Shown piece by piece: positions 51,655 to 64,000 of a stretch of 64,000 bases of DNA. Both the position numbers and the translations under genes were made by a program. This stretch comes from Setaria digitata (taxonomy: Eukaryota > Nematoda > Chromadorea > Rhabditida > Setariidae). The notes under the pieces were generated by a model. It saw only the letters and a list, made by a program, of their open reading frames with translations, made no database searches and had not been told where the DNA came from. How positions within the stretch are numbered: position 1 is the stretch's first letter; every line of letters starts with the position of its first letter. Location of the stretch: positions 62,001-126,000 of the forward strand of contig RCAB01000048.1 in assembly GCA_003640385.1 (NCBI GenBank), in the 5' to 3' direction.

Positions 51655-54600
51655 ATGTTCACGCCTTGTCTTGGAATCATCTTTCAAAGAGTTACCGACA
51701 AGCAAGTTACGGGACACAGACTGTTTCAAAGCTTCATTCAGGTCACCTACTTATTTTTCTTTCTTAATGTCTTAAACTGAATTTTTCTTTTCACAATATA
51801 AAAAAACACATTTTTTTAAAATGTGCAAATTGTTTTATCTTTGTTACCGAGAATTCATTTTAAAGATATATAATATTTCAGGAAAATAAAGCCTGTTTCT
51901 GGAATGTACATTTGGTGGAAGCCATAAATTCCACAAAATATGTTGGCTATATCAAGCCTTCAACGTTGTTTATAACTTCAATAAGTGAACGAAATGTGCA
52001 GATCCTCCGCGACGCTTGGACTCGAAGAATTTTAAGACCCGCAAAAGGATATCGAATTGAAACTTTTGGTAAACACCTTCGACCTGCTAGCATTGACTTT
52101 ATGGTCTCCACAGCTTTTTTACAGCTTTAAGAAAACTGAATATATTTGAATTTGAAAACCAAACCCTTTTTCTAAAAATTGAAAATATCTTTTTATTTTT
52201 TAGCTCAATGGTTTCTAATTCTATTCAAAATAAAATTCCATTTTGGAAGGGCTGAAATTTAAGCTTGCAGTAAAATATAACTGGGAAAGAATCTGAAAGA
52301 GTAATAAAACTGAGTTGTTAGATGAATGTGTATATATTAGGTAAATGTGACCTGTACATTTTATGATCAACATGGAAAAAGATTGGGTTGTAAGGGACGA
52401 GAAACATGCACCTGTTGGAGGAGGTGAAATGTCTGAAGGGATTTTCAGAAGGAATTGAACGCACCTGTTAGCATGAAACTCGAGATTAATAAGTACGGTG
52501 AATGGCTATTGTATTGTAAAACGTTTGCGCAAATGCATACAAGCAAACAGATGTGCACAAGCACACATAACCGTGCTGTTATCCTATCTTACAATTAGCG
52601 TCATTCAAATTTACTCTCAAATTCACTCATTCACTCTTTCCATTACTATTGATCCTAGCTTTGGATCCTCCCACTTAAAAAAATTTAGGAAGCAAAAAGA
52701 AAAAAAAGATCAGTAAAGAACATGGAATAACTGGGATCAAGAGACCCTCGACTACTAGAAAATTTAGCATGTTTCAAATTCAAGTTGTTCAAAAGTAATG
52801 GAAAAATATTTCTTTTCGTGTATCTCTGCTTAATTCCTATCTTCGGATGGATCATTCTTTCTTTACTTTTAGAATCCATGAAAACAAAGCTCACTAGTGA
52901 GATTGGTAAATATACAACATAAATGAATCATAAAAAACTGAAAGAAAAGGATATACTTTAGGTGACGTGGAAAATATTGGAATGCATAAGATTGATCAGA
53001 TACACTCAGTGCCATTACTGGACATTATCTGCAGTGTAGTATACAAAATGAATCGAAGTGGTCGTCCGGCAGTTATGGAATCTCTGCAGAATGAAATTCA
53101 CAAAGAATGTCCGAAAATAGAAACCCCTTCACCGAAAACATTTCGACAAGCTATTCGGATTCTTTTGAAACAAAAAATACTGGAATACAGTCTAGGAGAA
53201 CTACGAATTTGCTTGCCTCCTACAGCTCCTTATCATTCTCTCAGAAATCCTTCTAAATGTACCGTAGAATGTCAGACAGGAAAGAGTGTCATAAATGATT
53301 GCGCTCCATCAAATCTGTTGAAAATCAAGAAAGGTTACTAATTACATCTCCTGTGTTACATTCTTATTCAGAATTCAGGATAGAAAAATCTCCATCAAAC
53401 TGTAACTACTTCAATCACTTTCATCTCGCTGTCTTTATTCAGGTTTTCTGGCCAGGTTTTCTGTAAAGAAGACCTGTCTGTCAAACACAGTGCGACCCAT
53501 CCAACATCCCAGCAACTTCCCGGGTCAATCAAAACCCCGCGACCTGCCAGTTGCCAGTACTCAATCAAATACAAACAACGAAACGTCTTCCGCAGCACAA
53601 AAGTAGGTGCTCTTGAAGCTCTCTCTTGGGAACGGTAGTTTTATTTTCATTCTGTATGGCTATGAGTTTATCATCATGTACGACTGGAGATCAGTAAATT
53701 AGTGGTGTAGTTTAAGATCGGGGTCTAGCAAATTCCCTTACCATTAGGCTTGACGCACGTTTGTCAAGGCTGGAAAACCACAAATATTTTACTAATATGA
53801 GAGTCAGTGTTAACAAGATAGAAAAATAGGTACTAACTCTTTTTAATAGTCAGCTAAACAGATGATGGAAAGAGAAATAAACGTCAGTTGTCGAAAGGCG
53901 ATTAAATCATTACTTTACAACCTGCTGCAGGGACCGAATATGAAACACCCTCATTCCGAGAACGGATCCAGTCTAGATTAACACTATCCGATTTACTTAG
54001 TCACTGTTTCGTCTTTTCATAACAGTGAACGTTTGGGAAAAATTTTCCTTTCGTCTTTTTCCAAGATGGGAAACTGTGCACACAAATGTTGAAAATCTGT
54101 ATGTAAGCATACATAGTTTTCAACTGAAAAAGTATCTAAATATACACAATTTCTGTGAAACAAAAACATCTTCATTTACGCACAAATATATTAATATGTA
54201 TGCTTTAAACGTGTATGGAACACTTTGTTTACATGTTTCCATGCATATGTATTTTTTTATGTACAGACATAGCTATTTATAAATTTCTTTTTTTAAGTCG
54301 TTTTGCAGTAAACTCTTTTCCGGAATAGATATGCTTTTAATTAAAGAAAAAAAAAACTAGTATTTTCGAAATTTAACATTTGAGGCATTTTTTGGCAAGA
54401 AATACTCTAGCCTTTCTTTTGGTAGTAAATAAGTGTTATCACTTTTGACTTGTCAGTTACGAGATCTTTTTTTTCTCTCTCTCTGATTCTAAGCTCTGAC
54501 AGTGCCCCAAATTTCCATCCATTTCCTTTTTTTTTTTTCTTCATTCCCCGATTTCTCAAGTTTAATTTAAGTTTCATCTCCTTTATTCTGGTTTGTAGCA

Positions 54601-55490
54601 AATGCCAATGAAGTTTTTCATTTCCTCTTGTGAGTATGCCACTAAATTTCTATTCTTTCGTACAGGGGTTTCGTAAGGCGTAATCATCTGTCGTTCTTAT
54701 TACTATTTACGCTTAAATGTCACTTATGGACTTTTGATGAGCAGTTAGAGATTTGAATTATATTTAAAAAAAATACTTCGCAGATTATTTTCCATGTTTC
54801 TAACACTTTGAAAAATCCAAAAAAAAATTCGCAAAATCCTGCATCTGTCGAGGAGGCTTTAACTTCTGGATAATTGTTTACTTCTTGAATTTTATTGCGT
54901 TCCATCGTCGATGCTTTATGTTCTGTTGCAGATTTCTGAAATACGGAAATTTTGGTAAAGGATGGAATATTTTAAGATGCTTATCAAAATATACCCGAAA
55001 AAAGTTGACGTTGTCTTTTTGCAGGGCATACTTACCCCATCAAGACGAGTTTTATCGAAATTGGCTGAAAACGAATGACCATTACTTGCCAATTAATTTT
55101 TATCAACCGGCAGGCTGTAAGTATGTGTTATATCATGATTGCGAACCTGCGAATGCGCCAGAATATTTTCCAGCCTTGACAAATTATCGGAGTACTAATG
55201 ATAAACATAGACCGAAGCGAAGGCAGAGAAGGAAAATGGATGAGCGTGGTCGAACGTCAACTCCGGTTCAGCGGGGTTCCGATTCGGCATTTTCTCTCTC
55301 CCCCGTAATTACCGAGATTTCAACTGGCTTTTGCAGTAGTCAGTCTGGTGACATATCTCCGACAAAACCAGCTATAGCAAAACGAAATCACACATATATC
55401 AATATACTGAACAACGAAAGCACACAGTTTGAGGATATCACACAGATTGAAAGGATTTTACCGATAACGTTAAGCATTACTAATGTATGA
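51655..55490 (+). CDS. ham-1: HAM-1 / Storkhead-box (STOX) winged-helix protein
   Basis: Five exons, 423 aa: 51655-51741, 51882-52068, 52962-53333, 53443-53602, 55025-55490 (TGA). The N-terminal half matches STOX1 throughout: RLFQSFIQENKACFWN, then NVQILRDAWTRRILRPAKGY, then the Storkhead winged helix starting VPLLDIICSVVYKMN and continuing through TPSPKTFRQAIRILLKQKIL. Exon 4 adds a basic GFLARFSVKK segment, and exon 5 is Ser/Thr-rich with a basic run (RPKRRQRRK). The protein ends ERILPITLSITNV, which resembles the C-terminus of STOX1. In C. elegans HAM-1 is a cortical and nuclear factor controlling asymmetric neuroblast division and daughter-cell size. The first intron has an unusual GTCACC donor, supported by phase and by homology on both sides. 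Introns 2 and 4 are long (0.9 and 1.4 kb). Confidence 0.9.
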
Positions 55491-57064
55491 ATTATACTTA
55501 TATTTCCATTCCGTGACAAAATTGTGCTTATCTAAAAGGCTTTTGAAGATCGAATGATATAGAATTGCGAATATAGTAATAATATTAAAGAAGTCATACT
55601 AAAGACCTTATAGGCTGTCCAAAACTTCCTAGCTTTTCTTGGTATTTTGAAAGCTCCTTAACGTTTTTGAAAATATTTAAAAAAATACAAAGAAATATTT
55701 TGAAAGTTTTTGACGTTTTATTTTTTTTTTTTCTTGATATGTTCATTAGTTGTTGAATTTGTGGTTTGTTCGCACATGGACTTCATTTCACTTTCTATTA
55801 AGTGTGTAGGATAATTGAATCCTCTCTTAGTGAGTTACTTCGATTTAAAAAAAAAAAACATCTTGTTTAGTTAAATAAGTTAATCTCAGCTGTAATGATA
55901 CTATGTAATTTTCGGATGCAATCTCACTGCACACGGAGAAGTGGAAATTTCAGAAAAGAATTGTTACTTCTAACACCAAGTTATTCCGTTTAAGTGCTCT
56001 GTCTCGGCTATTTGTGTCTCATATTTGTTAACGCTTTATGAGAACGTTTCGGTTCTTTTAGTTTTCAGGAATTTAGTCGCACTGTATAGGTGAAAATCAA
56101 CACGATTTTCAGCGTCAAATCTCTAATGTTAAAAAATTTTGTATTTCGATCTATTTGAAGTTGTCTTATTCCGTCAAGTTAAATAAAAGTGTATTACATT
56201 GTACTGGTTGAAGTAAAAAAAGGCACTGAATTAGTACGCATAATCTGTTTCAAACTTCCTCCACATTTGAAATCTTATATTTGCTAAAGCAGCTCAAAAT
56301 TTCTTCAGACGCTAAGGTAAACCTCCGCTCTTCCGTTTTGTCTTTCTTCTTAAATCTATTCCACTTTTCCAATTTTTTTTCTTTTTTTTGTGTTTTGGTA
56401 TACGTAGTTTACGAGACTGTGTTTTAATTCGTAACTGAAATATTAAAATCGAATCTACGAAGAAGATGCAGATTCGTAGATAAAATAACGTGAAAGATGC
56501 TAAAGTGAAGTTTCATAATAAAAGACTTGAATGGACAAGTATGGTACTGTTACAAAGAAAGATTGAGGTTGTGCTTCAAATGCTGCTTATAACCTCTGTC
56601 CTTTGTGAGACAGTCATTTCGATTATTACGACTGAGCCGCACTTGTAGCCACAGAAAGTCTGGTTCAAAGATCACATCGAAAGAGAGATTAGAAAGGTAA
56701 TTGATTGGGACAAAGGTGAGATTTTGCCGTATAGTTTCTTTCTTATTCATTGTAAATTGTATAACGACTAAATGTTGTTCGGATTTTGATGACGATATTT
56801 TACCAGACATTTTGAATTGCGCAAATTTCTAAAACCATGCCGTTTACACAACGTATCATTTAACTTACAAACAAAAATTAGTTCTGTATTTACCATCTTA
56901 GTTCTACAAATTCTGCCCTATAATTGCTTGCTTTACCAGTTACAGCTTTCGGTTTTGATGCGTACGTACAGAGCATTTTTGTTCATGGAATTCGATGCTA
57001 TTTAGGTAAAAAATATTGATGTAAACAAATCGTTTCTGGAACTCACTTTATTTCTGTTACATTT
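55491..57064. other. 1.6 kb gap between ham-1 and ipmk
   Basis: AT-rich spacer expected to hold the ham-1 3' UTR and the ipmk promoter. The frames 56550-56810 (-) and 56817-57005 (+) show no motifs. The spacing is far wider than within nematode operons. Confidence 0.4.
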
Positions 57065-60000
57065 ATGGCCGATAAGCAAACAAATAACATAGCAATGCAG
57101 TTGCCAGCTTCATATGAATGGTATCGTGAGCAGATTGCCGGTCATCACCCATCAGTGGTTAAGAACGGAGAGCATCAAATTGGTTCGTCTTTTCCTGAAT
57201 TATGACAGAATTTCGTTGTTTGTCAGATTGCTAGGATGTGCACTGATATAATTTCTGAATATTTTGGCTACGGAATTTGTTTTTAGGGCTTATAAAAGAG
57301 GTTGGTAGTGCAACATTGTTAAAACCTGTACAGGAAGGTATACGAGGAATGTGCGAGGTTTGTTTATTGCAGTTCCAATAAGGGATTAATAGATCACATT
57401 CATAGCAAAATTTAATTGCTATTTATGATCATTTTGTATAGTCGAGTTTTGCTGCTGTGTTTGTCTTTTACAAATGACACCTGATTTTTTTTTTTTTTTT
57501 ATCCTTAGTATTAGAAGCAACCCAATTGTGCTTATTTTTAGTTATTTCTCGAAATAGCATGTGAACAGAAAGATAACGTATTATTTCTGGAATGTCGAAA
57601 TTTACAATATAACTGCCAGGCAGAAGCTAATGTTGTAAAATTGATTAATCTAGCAGTTTTAGGTAACATTCTATAACAGTTTGAAGTATCGGAACGATGA
57701 AAATGATGTTTTAACGAAATTTGCTGCATTCGTCCCAAAATTCCATGGGTTGAAGACTTTACGAGTAGGAGGGAAAGGTGATTAGCTGGTCTGAAGAAAT
57801 TTTTTTTTTTATTGGTACTTAGAATAACAGAGGTATGGATTTTTCTCTATAGCGTTTATTAGTTCTAAAAATAAGAAATTTGGGATACAATATGAATTGT
57901 CTTAATTGATGGAGAATGACATAATGAAGGGCAAGTAATTGGAGTAATAGTTATGGGAACCAAGAGGAGGATTGAAGGAAGTTGACCCCCTTACTAGACC
58001 TCTCAGTCCTAATCTGTCCAAATATATTAAAAATTTAGAAGTGGAATGTATCATTATGGAGGATTTAACATATCATTATAAATGTCCGTGTGTTATGGAC
58101 ATCAAAATGGGGAGAGTGACCTATGATCCAAATGCAACAAAGGCAAAGAGATTATCCGAAGCGGTAAAATATCCTGAACAAGAAACACTTGGCTTTCGTT
58201 TGACCGGTTATCGGGTATAATCTATGTTGTGATTTGTTTCACTTGGCATGAGTAACTGCAAAAAGTCATAAAGTTTTGAAATATTTATAAAAATTTGGAA
58301 TATTTATGAAGAATTTTATATCTGAAATTTGGAAATGATAGTCTGTGAATGGTAATTCAGCGAAAGAGAATTCTTGGGTTCGATGAGTGGAATTTTTTGA
58401 CCTCTCCTTGCTACCTTATAATTATGTGCTAATCTTCAAGGACATTTTGTGGGACCTCATCTCGTTTTTTGAATGGCACATTTGCCGTCTGCTAAAAGAG
58501 AGTGGAGGATTTATGAGTTAAGTTGGAGGAAAGATTGCATTTAGATTTTCTGCACTACTTATCCGAAAATGACTCAAAAGCAACTTGCAGAATTTTCTGG
58601 AAAGAGCTGGAATTCAAAATGGGAGAAGGAAATTTTATGGAATATCGAGTTCTTTGTTGCTAGTAATCGTTATTAGTTTGACAAAATTCATGCTTACGGT
58701 TATTTTTAATTTTTTATTTATTTATTTATTTACTTTTTTTTTTGAGATGCGTTTTGGTGATGACGCAAATAATTTACGAGTTCGTGATAAACAATGGGGA
58801 AGATCCAGGAACATGGGAAATATTACTGAAGGTTTGTTCATTCGGAGGCATTTAAAATTCTTTTTTTGTTATAAGACATTGATATAAGGTGCTGAATCTT
58901 ATTTTACGTACGAAATACTAGCATTTTTTTTTTTTTTTTTTTTTTTTTTTGCGTAATGGTGATTGATTTTTGGTTGTAATTTTTGATTGCGGATAGATTC
59001 CTGTAAGTTTCTGAATGTTTTTTGTCGACAGTGGCACTTCAGGATCTGCGGATCTACGGATTCTACAGTTTCCTTGTCTTAATAAAAGTACTTCTAAGCA
59101 TAGTGAACGAATGTTTACAACTAAAAGATGAATACGTAACAAATTGGACGGAATGTTCTGTTAGAAATGGCAGATGGTAGGGAATTTGAACCCATTGAAC
59201 TTCTGATTATACCATTAAGGAATTTAAGGGTACTTAGGAAACGAATATATAAGAGTTCAGTTTGGCATAGCGGGATTGGGAACGACTTTAAATCTTGTTT
59301 AGCGATGACTGCCAGTGAGAGAACTAAATTTAATTCAACTTGTTGTTTTCCTGATAGCCACTGTATCATAAATCGCGCGACTCGTGCTTTGGTTTCTGTT
59401 TGCTTCATTAATCAAGTCTGATTTATTTGATAAGAGAATAATAAAAATAGTTGTGTTAGTAAATGATTTCTTCCCAGGTAACATTGCTTGGTGGTTTATT
59501 TAGAGAGATTCACGGAATGCTAGAATTATCTCGCTGTTATTTCATTCGCTGATACTTATACAGTCAAATAGGTAGTCAAATCAACCATTTATCAAGGCAT
59601 TTGATAGATAAGTTTTTCTGTCGCTTATATTTACGACTCTAAATATTTTTAACTAGACTGTGCTTCAGAAATGTAATGTGTTCAGAATTCCGTGAGTTCA
59701 TACTGTAATTTTACAGCTTTTTGTGAATTTTTATCTGGAAGACTGAAAGAAAAAAGTTTTATGACAGAGCGAATATTGGAACAGTTACATGATCTTCGAA
59801 AGTGGTTTACTTCTCAGCGGGTATTTATTTAATCGTACTAAATCTTTACAAGTTCACTTAATACTAAATTTAATAACTGGCAAAACTGAAGTGCCGTATT
59901 TTTGTAATCTTGGTAGCAAAGGTTCAAATTAACGGCTCACGGCATTCGATATTAAGCATTTTGAATTTTTGTTCTAGTTTTGTGCGATTCTCCACCCAGG

Positions 60001-60282
60001 GAAGATAAATATTTAGTAGCGAATACCAAAATATAATTGTGACAATTTCAGGTTTATCATTTCTATGCCTCGTCCATTTTACTTGCTTATGAGGCATGCA
60101 CAGAACGACCTTCCAATGTTCTTGTTAAGCTGATCGATTTCTCTCATGTCTTTCCCGCAAATGGTATAGTAGATGACAATTATCTGTTCGGCCTAAACAA
60201 TGTGATCAGTGTAATCGAAAAGTGTCAGAGTTCATTCGATTCTGTTTCATACAACGTAGCCTTGAATTCGGGAATTTGTTAA
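57065..60282 (+). CDS. ipmk-1: Inositol polyphosphate multikinase (IPMK)
   Basis: Seven exons, 315 aa: 57065-57182, 57287-57357, 57663-57764, 57978-58214, 58747-58831, 59717-59820, 60052-60282 (TAA). Family landmarks appear in order: GHHPSVVKNGEHQIG; RGMCEVTFYNSL, equivalent to the RExxFY core; FVPKFHG; MEDLTYHYKCPCVMDIKMG, which carries the inositol-phosphate kinase motif PxxxDxKxG; TYDPNATKAKR; ETLGFRLTGYRM; the SSILLAYE version of the SSLL motif; and the metal-binding LIDFSH. Compact size without extra domains is typical of IPMK rather than the longer IP3-3-kinases or IP6 kinases. It phosphorylates IP3/IP4 to IP5, in cytosol and nucleus. The start codon is the first ATG of the frame. The 902-nt intron before exon 6 and the T27 run near it contain no exon. 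The family is certain; substrate range is inferred. Confidence 0.9.
58924..58950. repeat. Poly-T run (27 nt) in an ipmk intron
   Basis: Uninterrupted T homopolymer 93 nt downstream of the donor of ipmk exon 5. Confidence 0.9.
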
Positions 60283-61838
60283 AACTCATAACTGAATTTT
60301 GGAACTGATTATAGCCATGGGACTTATTATATTCTTGTTACTGTTTGTGTAGCTCGTGAAGTCTTTATAAATTTTTTTTTTCTTCTGTTGCAGCCCATTT
60401 TCCGGGCTAATCAAGGAACGCGGAAGTTGATCTCGCGGAAATTATGAAGCAATTGCATAAGTGATTTATATAAATGTCGGGATATAACGAAGGACTCTTT
60501 GCAATGAAAATAGTCCATTATTTTTCTGATGCCTGTAAATTAATCTACTTATTAATGTTAATGGAAGAAAAAGATCTAGAATTTAACGGTTGTACCATTT
60601 CACGAAAATTAGTACAATATAATTCACATACTCCAGAATCTCAATTTCAGGACCTTTCAGACCTCATGTTTTGCTCCATTTCACTAATTTAGTACATGCA
60701 ATCCCGATACCTTGGGATGCTTTATGATTACCCAGCACTGAATTTACAGCAAACAGTTCGATTAAATTTATCTAATTCACTTCATAATATCCTGTCATTT
60801 TAGGATGGCTCTTTTTGTAGGGGAAAGAAACAAAACCCACCTGTTGTAAAAATGATGTGATACGAACGAAAATAGCTACAGTTCAGACAATATTAGAAGG
60901 CGAAATTTGTGTGAAAGGGATAGAGGGAGAGGAACGTCTAGTGTGTCTAACACTTACTGGTAGATTGCTACAAGAATTTCAAATAGCATTTAGTAAAAAG
61001 TTGTCTAATGGAAATATATAGAGGGATTTCGTGATGTTGGGATTCTCCTAACATTTTATCTACGAGTAAAAAAAATCAGGGTGTAGAATATTTGGCTAAT
61101 CTTTCGTCTCGCTCTTTTATCTCCTAATATAACTGCGGAAATCGGGATAACAGATTAGGTAAACATGGCCAAAAGGTCTAGAACGAGCTCATGTGATCCA
61201 TCCTGCCCCATCACAGTTATTGTAACTTCTGGTTAATAATTGAATTCGCAAAACAACTGAACTGTAACGTTTACAAACAGGTTGAAAAGAAGTCACAATG
61301 AAATTGAAATATTTGCCAAATTCTCAATTCTGTTTGGCGCTAAGTGTGATTATTAACGAATATTATTTAGCTGCAATGGAGGGAAAATAACTTGGAACTA
61401 AGGCTTGCAATCAGTAGCTATGCTTAGTTTTGTTTTAGATGCGAGTAGCATCACCTGCCAGCGGAAATTTCTTTAAGAGGGGTGGGGCCGTGTGGTGTGT
61501 CATCGTAGGGTTGGGGATGAATTGGTTTCCTGACGGTTTTGAATCTGACGCAGGATGAGATTTCGGGATATATCAGTGGGGAGCATTTTAGGTTTCAGGT
61601 TTGGCTCGAATGAAAACTGTTTTGTAAATTTGATTTCAGAATCGTTACTTTTTAATATTATGTTTTAGGTAAAATATCCTTTCGTTTCTCTTGAAGTTCA
61701 GACAGTTCCTGACCTCTTAATATCTCTTTATCTACATTGCTAGGAGTTTGAACTGTTTTGTACCATTATTTGGTTTGTTATCTTCCATTGTTTAGCAATG
61801 AAATGAAAGACAGTAATTATTCAAGGGTTTTATTTTAG
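60283..61838. other. 1.6 kb gap between ipmk and the MAPKAPK-type kinase
   Basis: No supported exon. An open frame at 60474-60692 (+) lacks motifs. The stretch 61440-61600 is less AT-rich (GGGGTGGGGCCGTGTGG near 61479) than its surroundings and could be promoter-proximal DNA for the downstream kinase. That is only a guess. Confidence 0.35.
61829..61838 (+). promoter_or_regulatory. Acceptor upstream of the kinase start codon
   Basis: TTTTATTTTAG ends at 61838, 71 nt before the proposed ATG at 61910. The frame stays open back to this site (STAVAGTVIIANNWG...), so it may be a trans-splice acceptor followed by a short leader, or the start of an internal coding exon with an earlier exon upstream. 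Confidence 0.4.
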
Positions 61839-61909
61839 GATCCACAGCAGTGGCAGGAACCGTAATAATAGCAAATAACTGGGGCAGAATATTCTGTTCT
61901 GCTTCTTTA

Positions 61910-64000
<2,091 letters not shown>

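Noticed and set aside
54885..55024. Upstream extension of the last ham-1 exon
   Set aside because: The open frame continues, but TTTTTGCAG at 55024 gives the correct phase from exon 4 (AA|G). The upstream residues look random.
57541..57661. Open stretch flanked by AG and GT inside the ipmk gene (LFLEIACEQ...)
   Set aside because: It looks like a cassette exon, but its inclusion shifts the phase into a stop in the following exon. Direct joining of 57357 to 57663 gives the conserved CEVTFYNSL.
60474..60692. 72-aa frame between ipmk and the kinase
   Set aside because: No motif, no convincing flanking splice sites and a composition like the surrounding spacer.

Overview
The window is animal nuclear DNA, and the gene content points to a nematode. 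It is AT-rich with many homopolymer A/T runs. Its genes are cut into small exons (roughly 30-380 nt) by introns of 50-1,500 nt with GT...AG ends. The set of proteins (LAD-2-type L1CAM, plexin, UCKL-type kinase, ELKS, HAM-1/Storkhead, IPMK, MAPKAPK) is what nematodes carry. Intron size and base composition resemble clade III (filarial/spirurid) nematodes more than Caenorhabditis, but the species is not resolvable by reading. All gene models were built by hand, requiring correct splice dinucleotides, matching reading phase at every junction and continuity of known protein families. None was checked by computation.

Layout, left to right. A small secreted two-EF-hand protein lies at 350-1597 (+). 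After about 6 kb without recognisable genes comes a complete L1CAM-family adhesion receptor at 7545-15790 (+; 25 exons, 1,173 aa, 6 Ig + 5 FN3 + TM + short tail), best matched to LAD-2. Tail to tail with it, 750 bp away, is a complete plexin at 16541-28082 (-; 26 exons, 1,758 aa, Sema, three PSI, IPT repeats, TM, split RasGAP-fold domain with RBD). After a 3.3 kb gap comes a uridine-cytidine kinase-like protein at 31385-34586 (-; 11 exons, 547 aa). A 3.9 kb gap follows, then the active-zone scaffold ELKS/CAST at 38458-42858 (-), with a plausible distant first exon at 46110-46151. An 8.8 kb largely non-coding stretch separates it from three + strand genes: HAM-1/Storkhead (51655-55490, 423 aa), inositol polyphosphate multikinase (57065-60282, 315 aa) and a MAPKAPK2-type kinase (61910 to the window end, truncated).

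How the genes relate: LAD-2, plexin, ELKS and HAM-1 all act in neurons (axon guidance, presynaptic active zone, asymmetric neuroblast division). UCKL, IPMK and MAPKAPK are general metabolic and signalling enzymes. Spacing of 0.75-9 kb gives no sign of operons. From memory, the C. elegans counterparts of most of these genes lie on chromosome IV, so the block looks like conserved macrosynteny. I found no mobile element with coding capacity, no CRISPR, no rRNA or convincing tRNA, and nothing that looks like an undescribed multi-gene system. The observations worth following up are structural details inside known families, plus a recurrent unusual 5' splice-site class.
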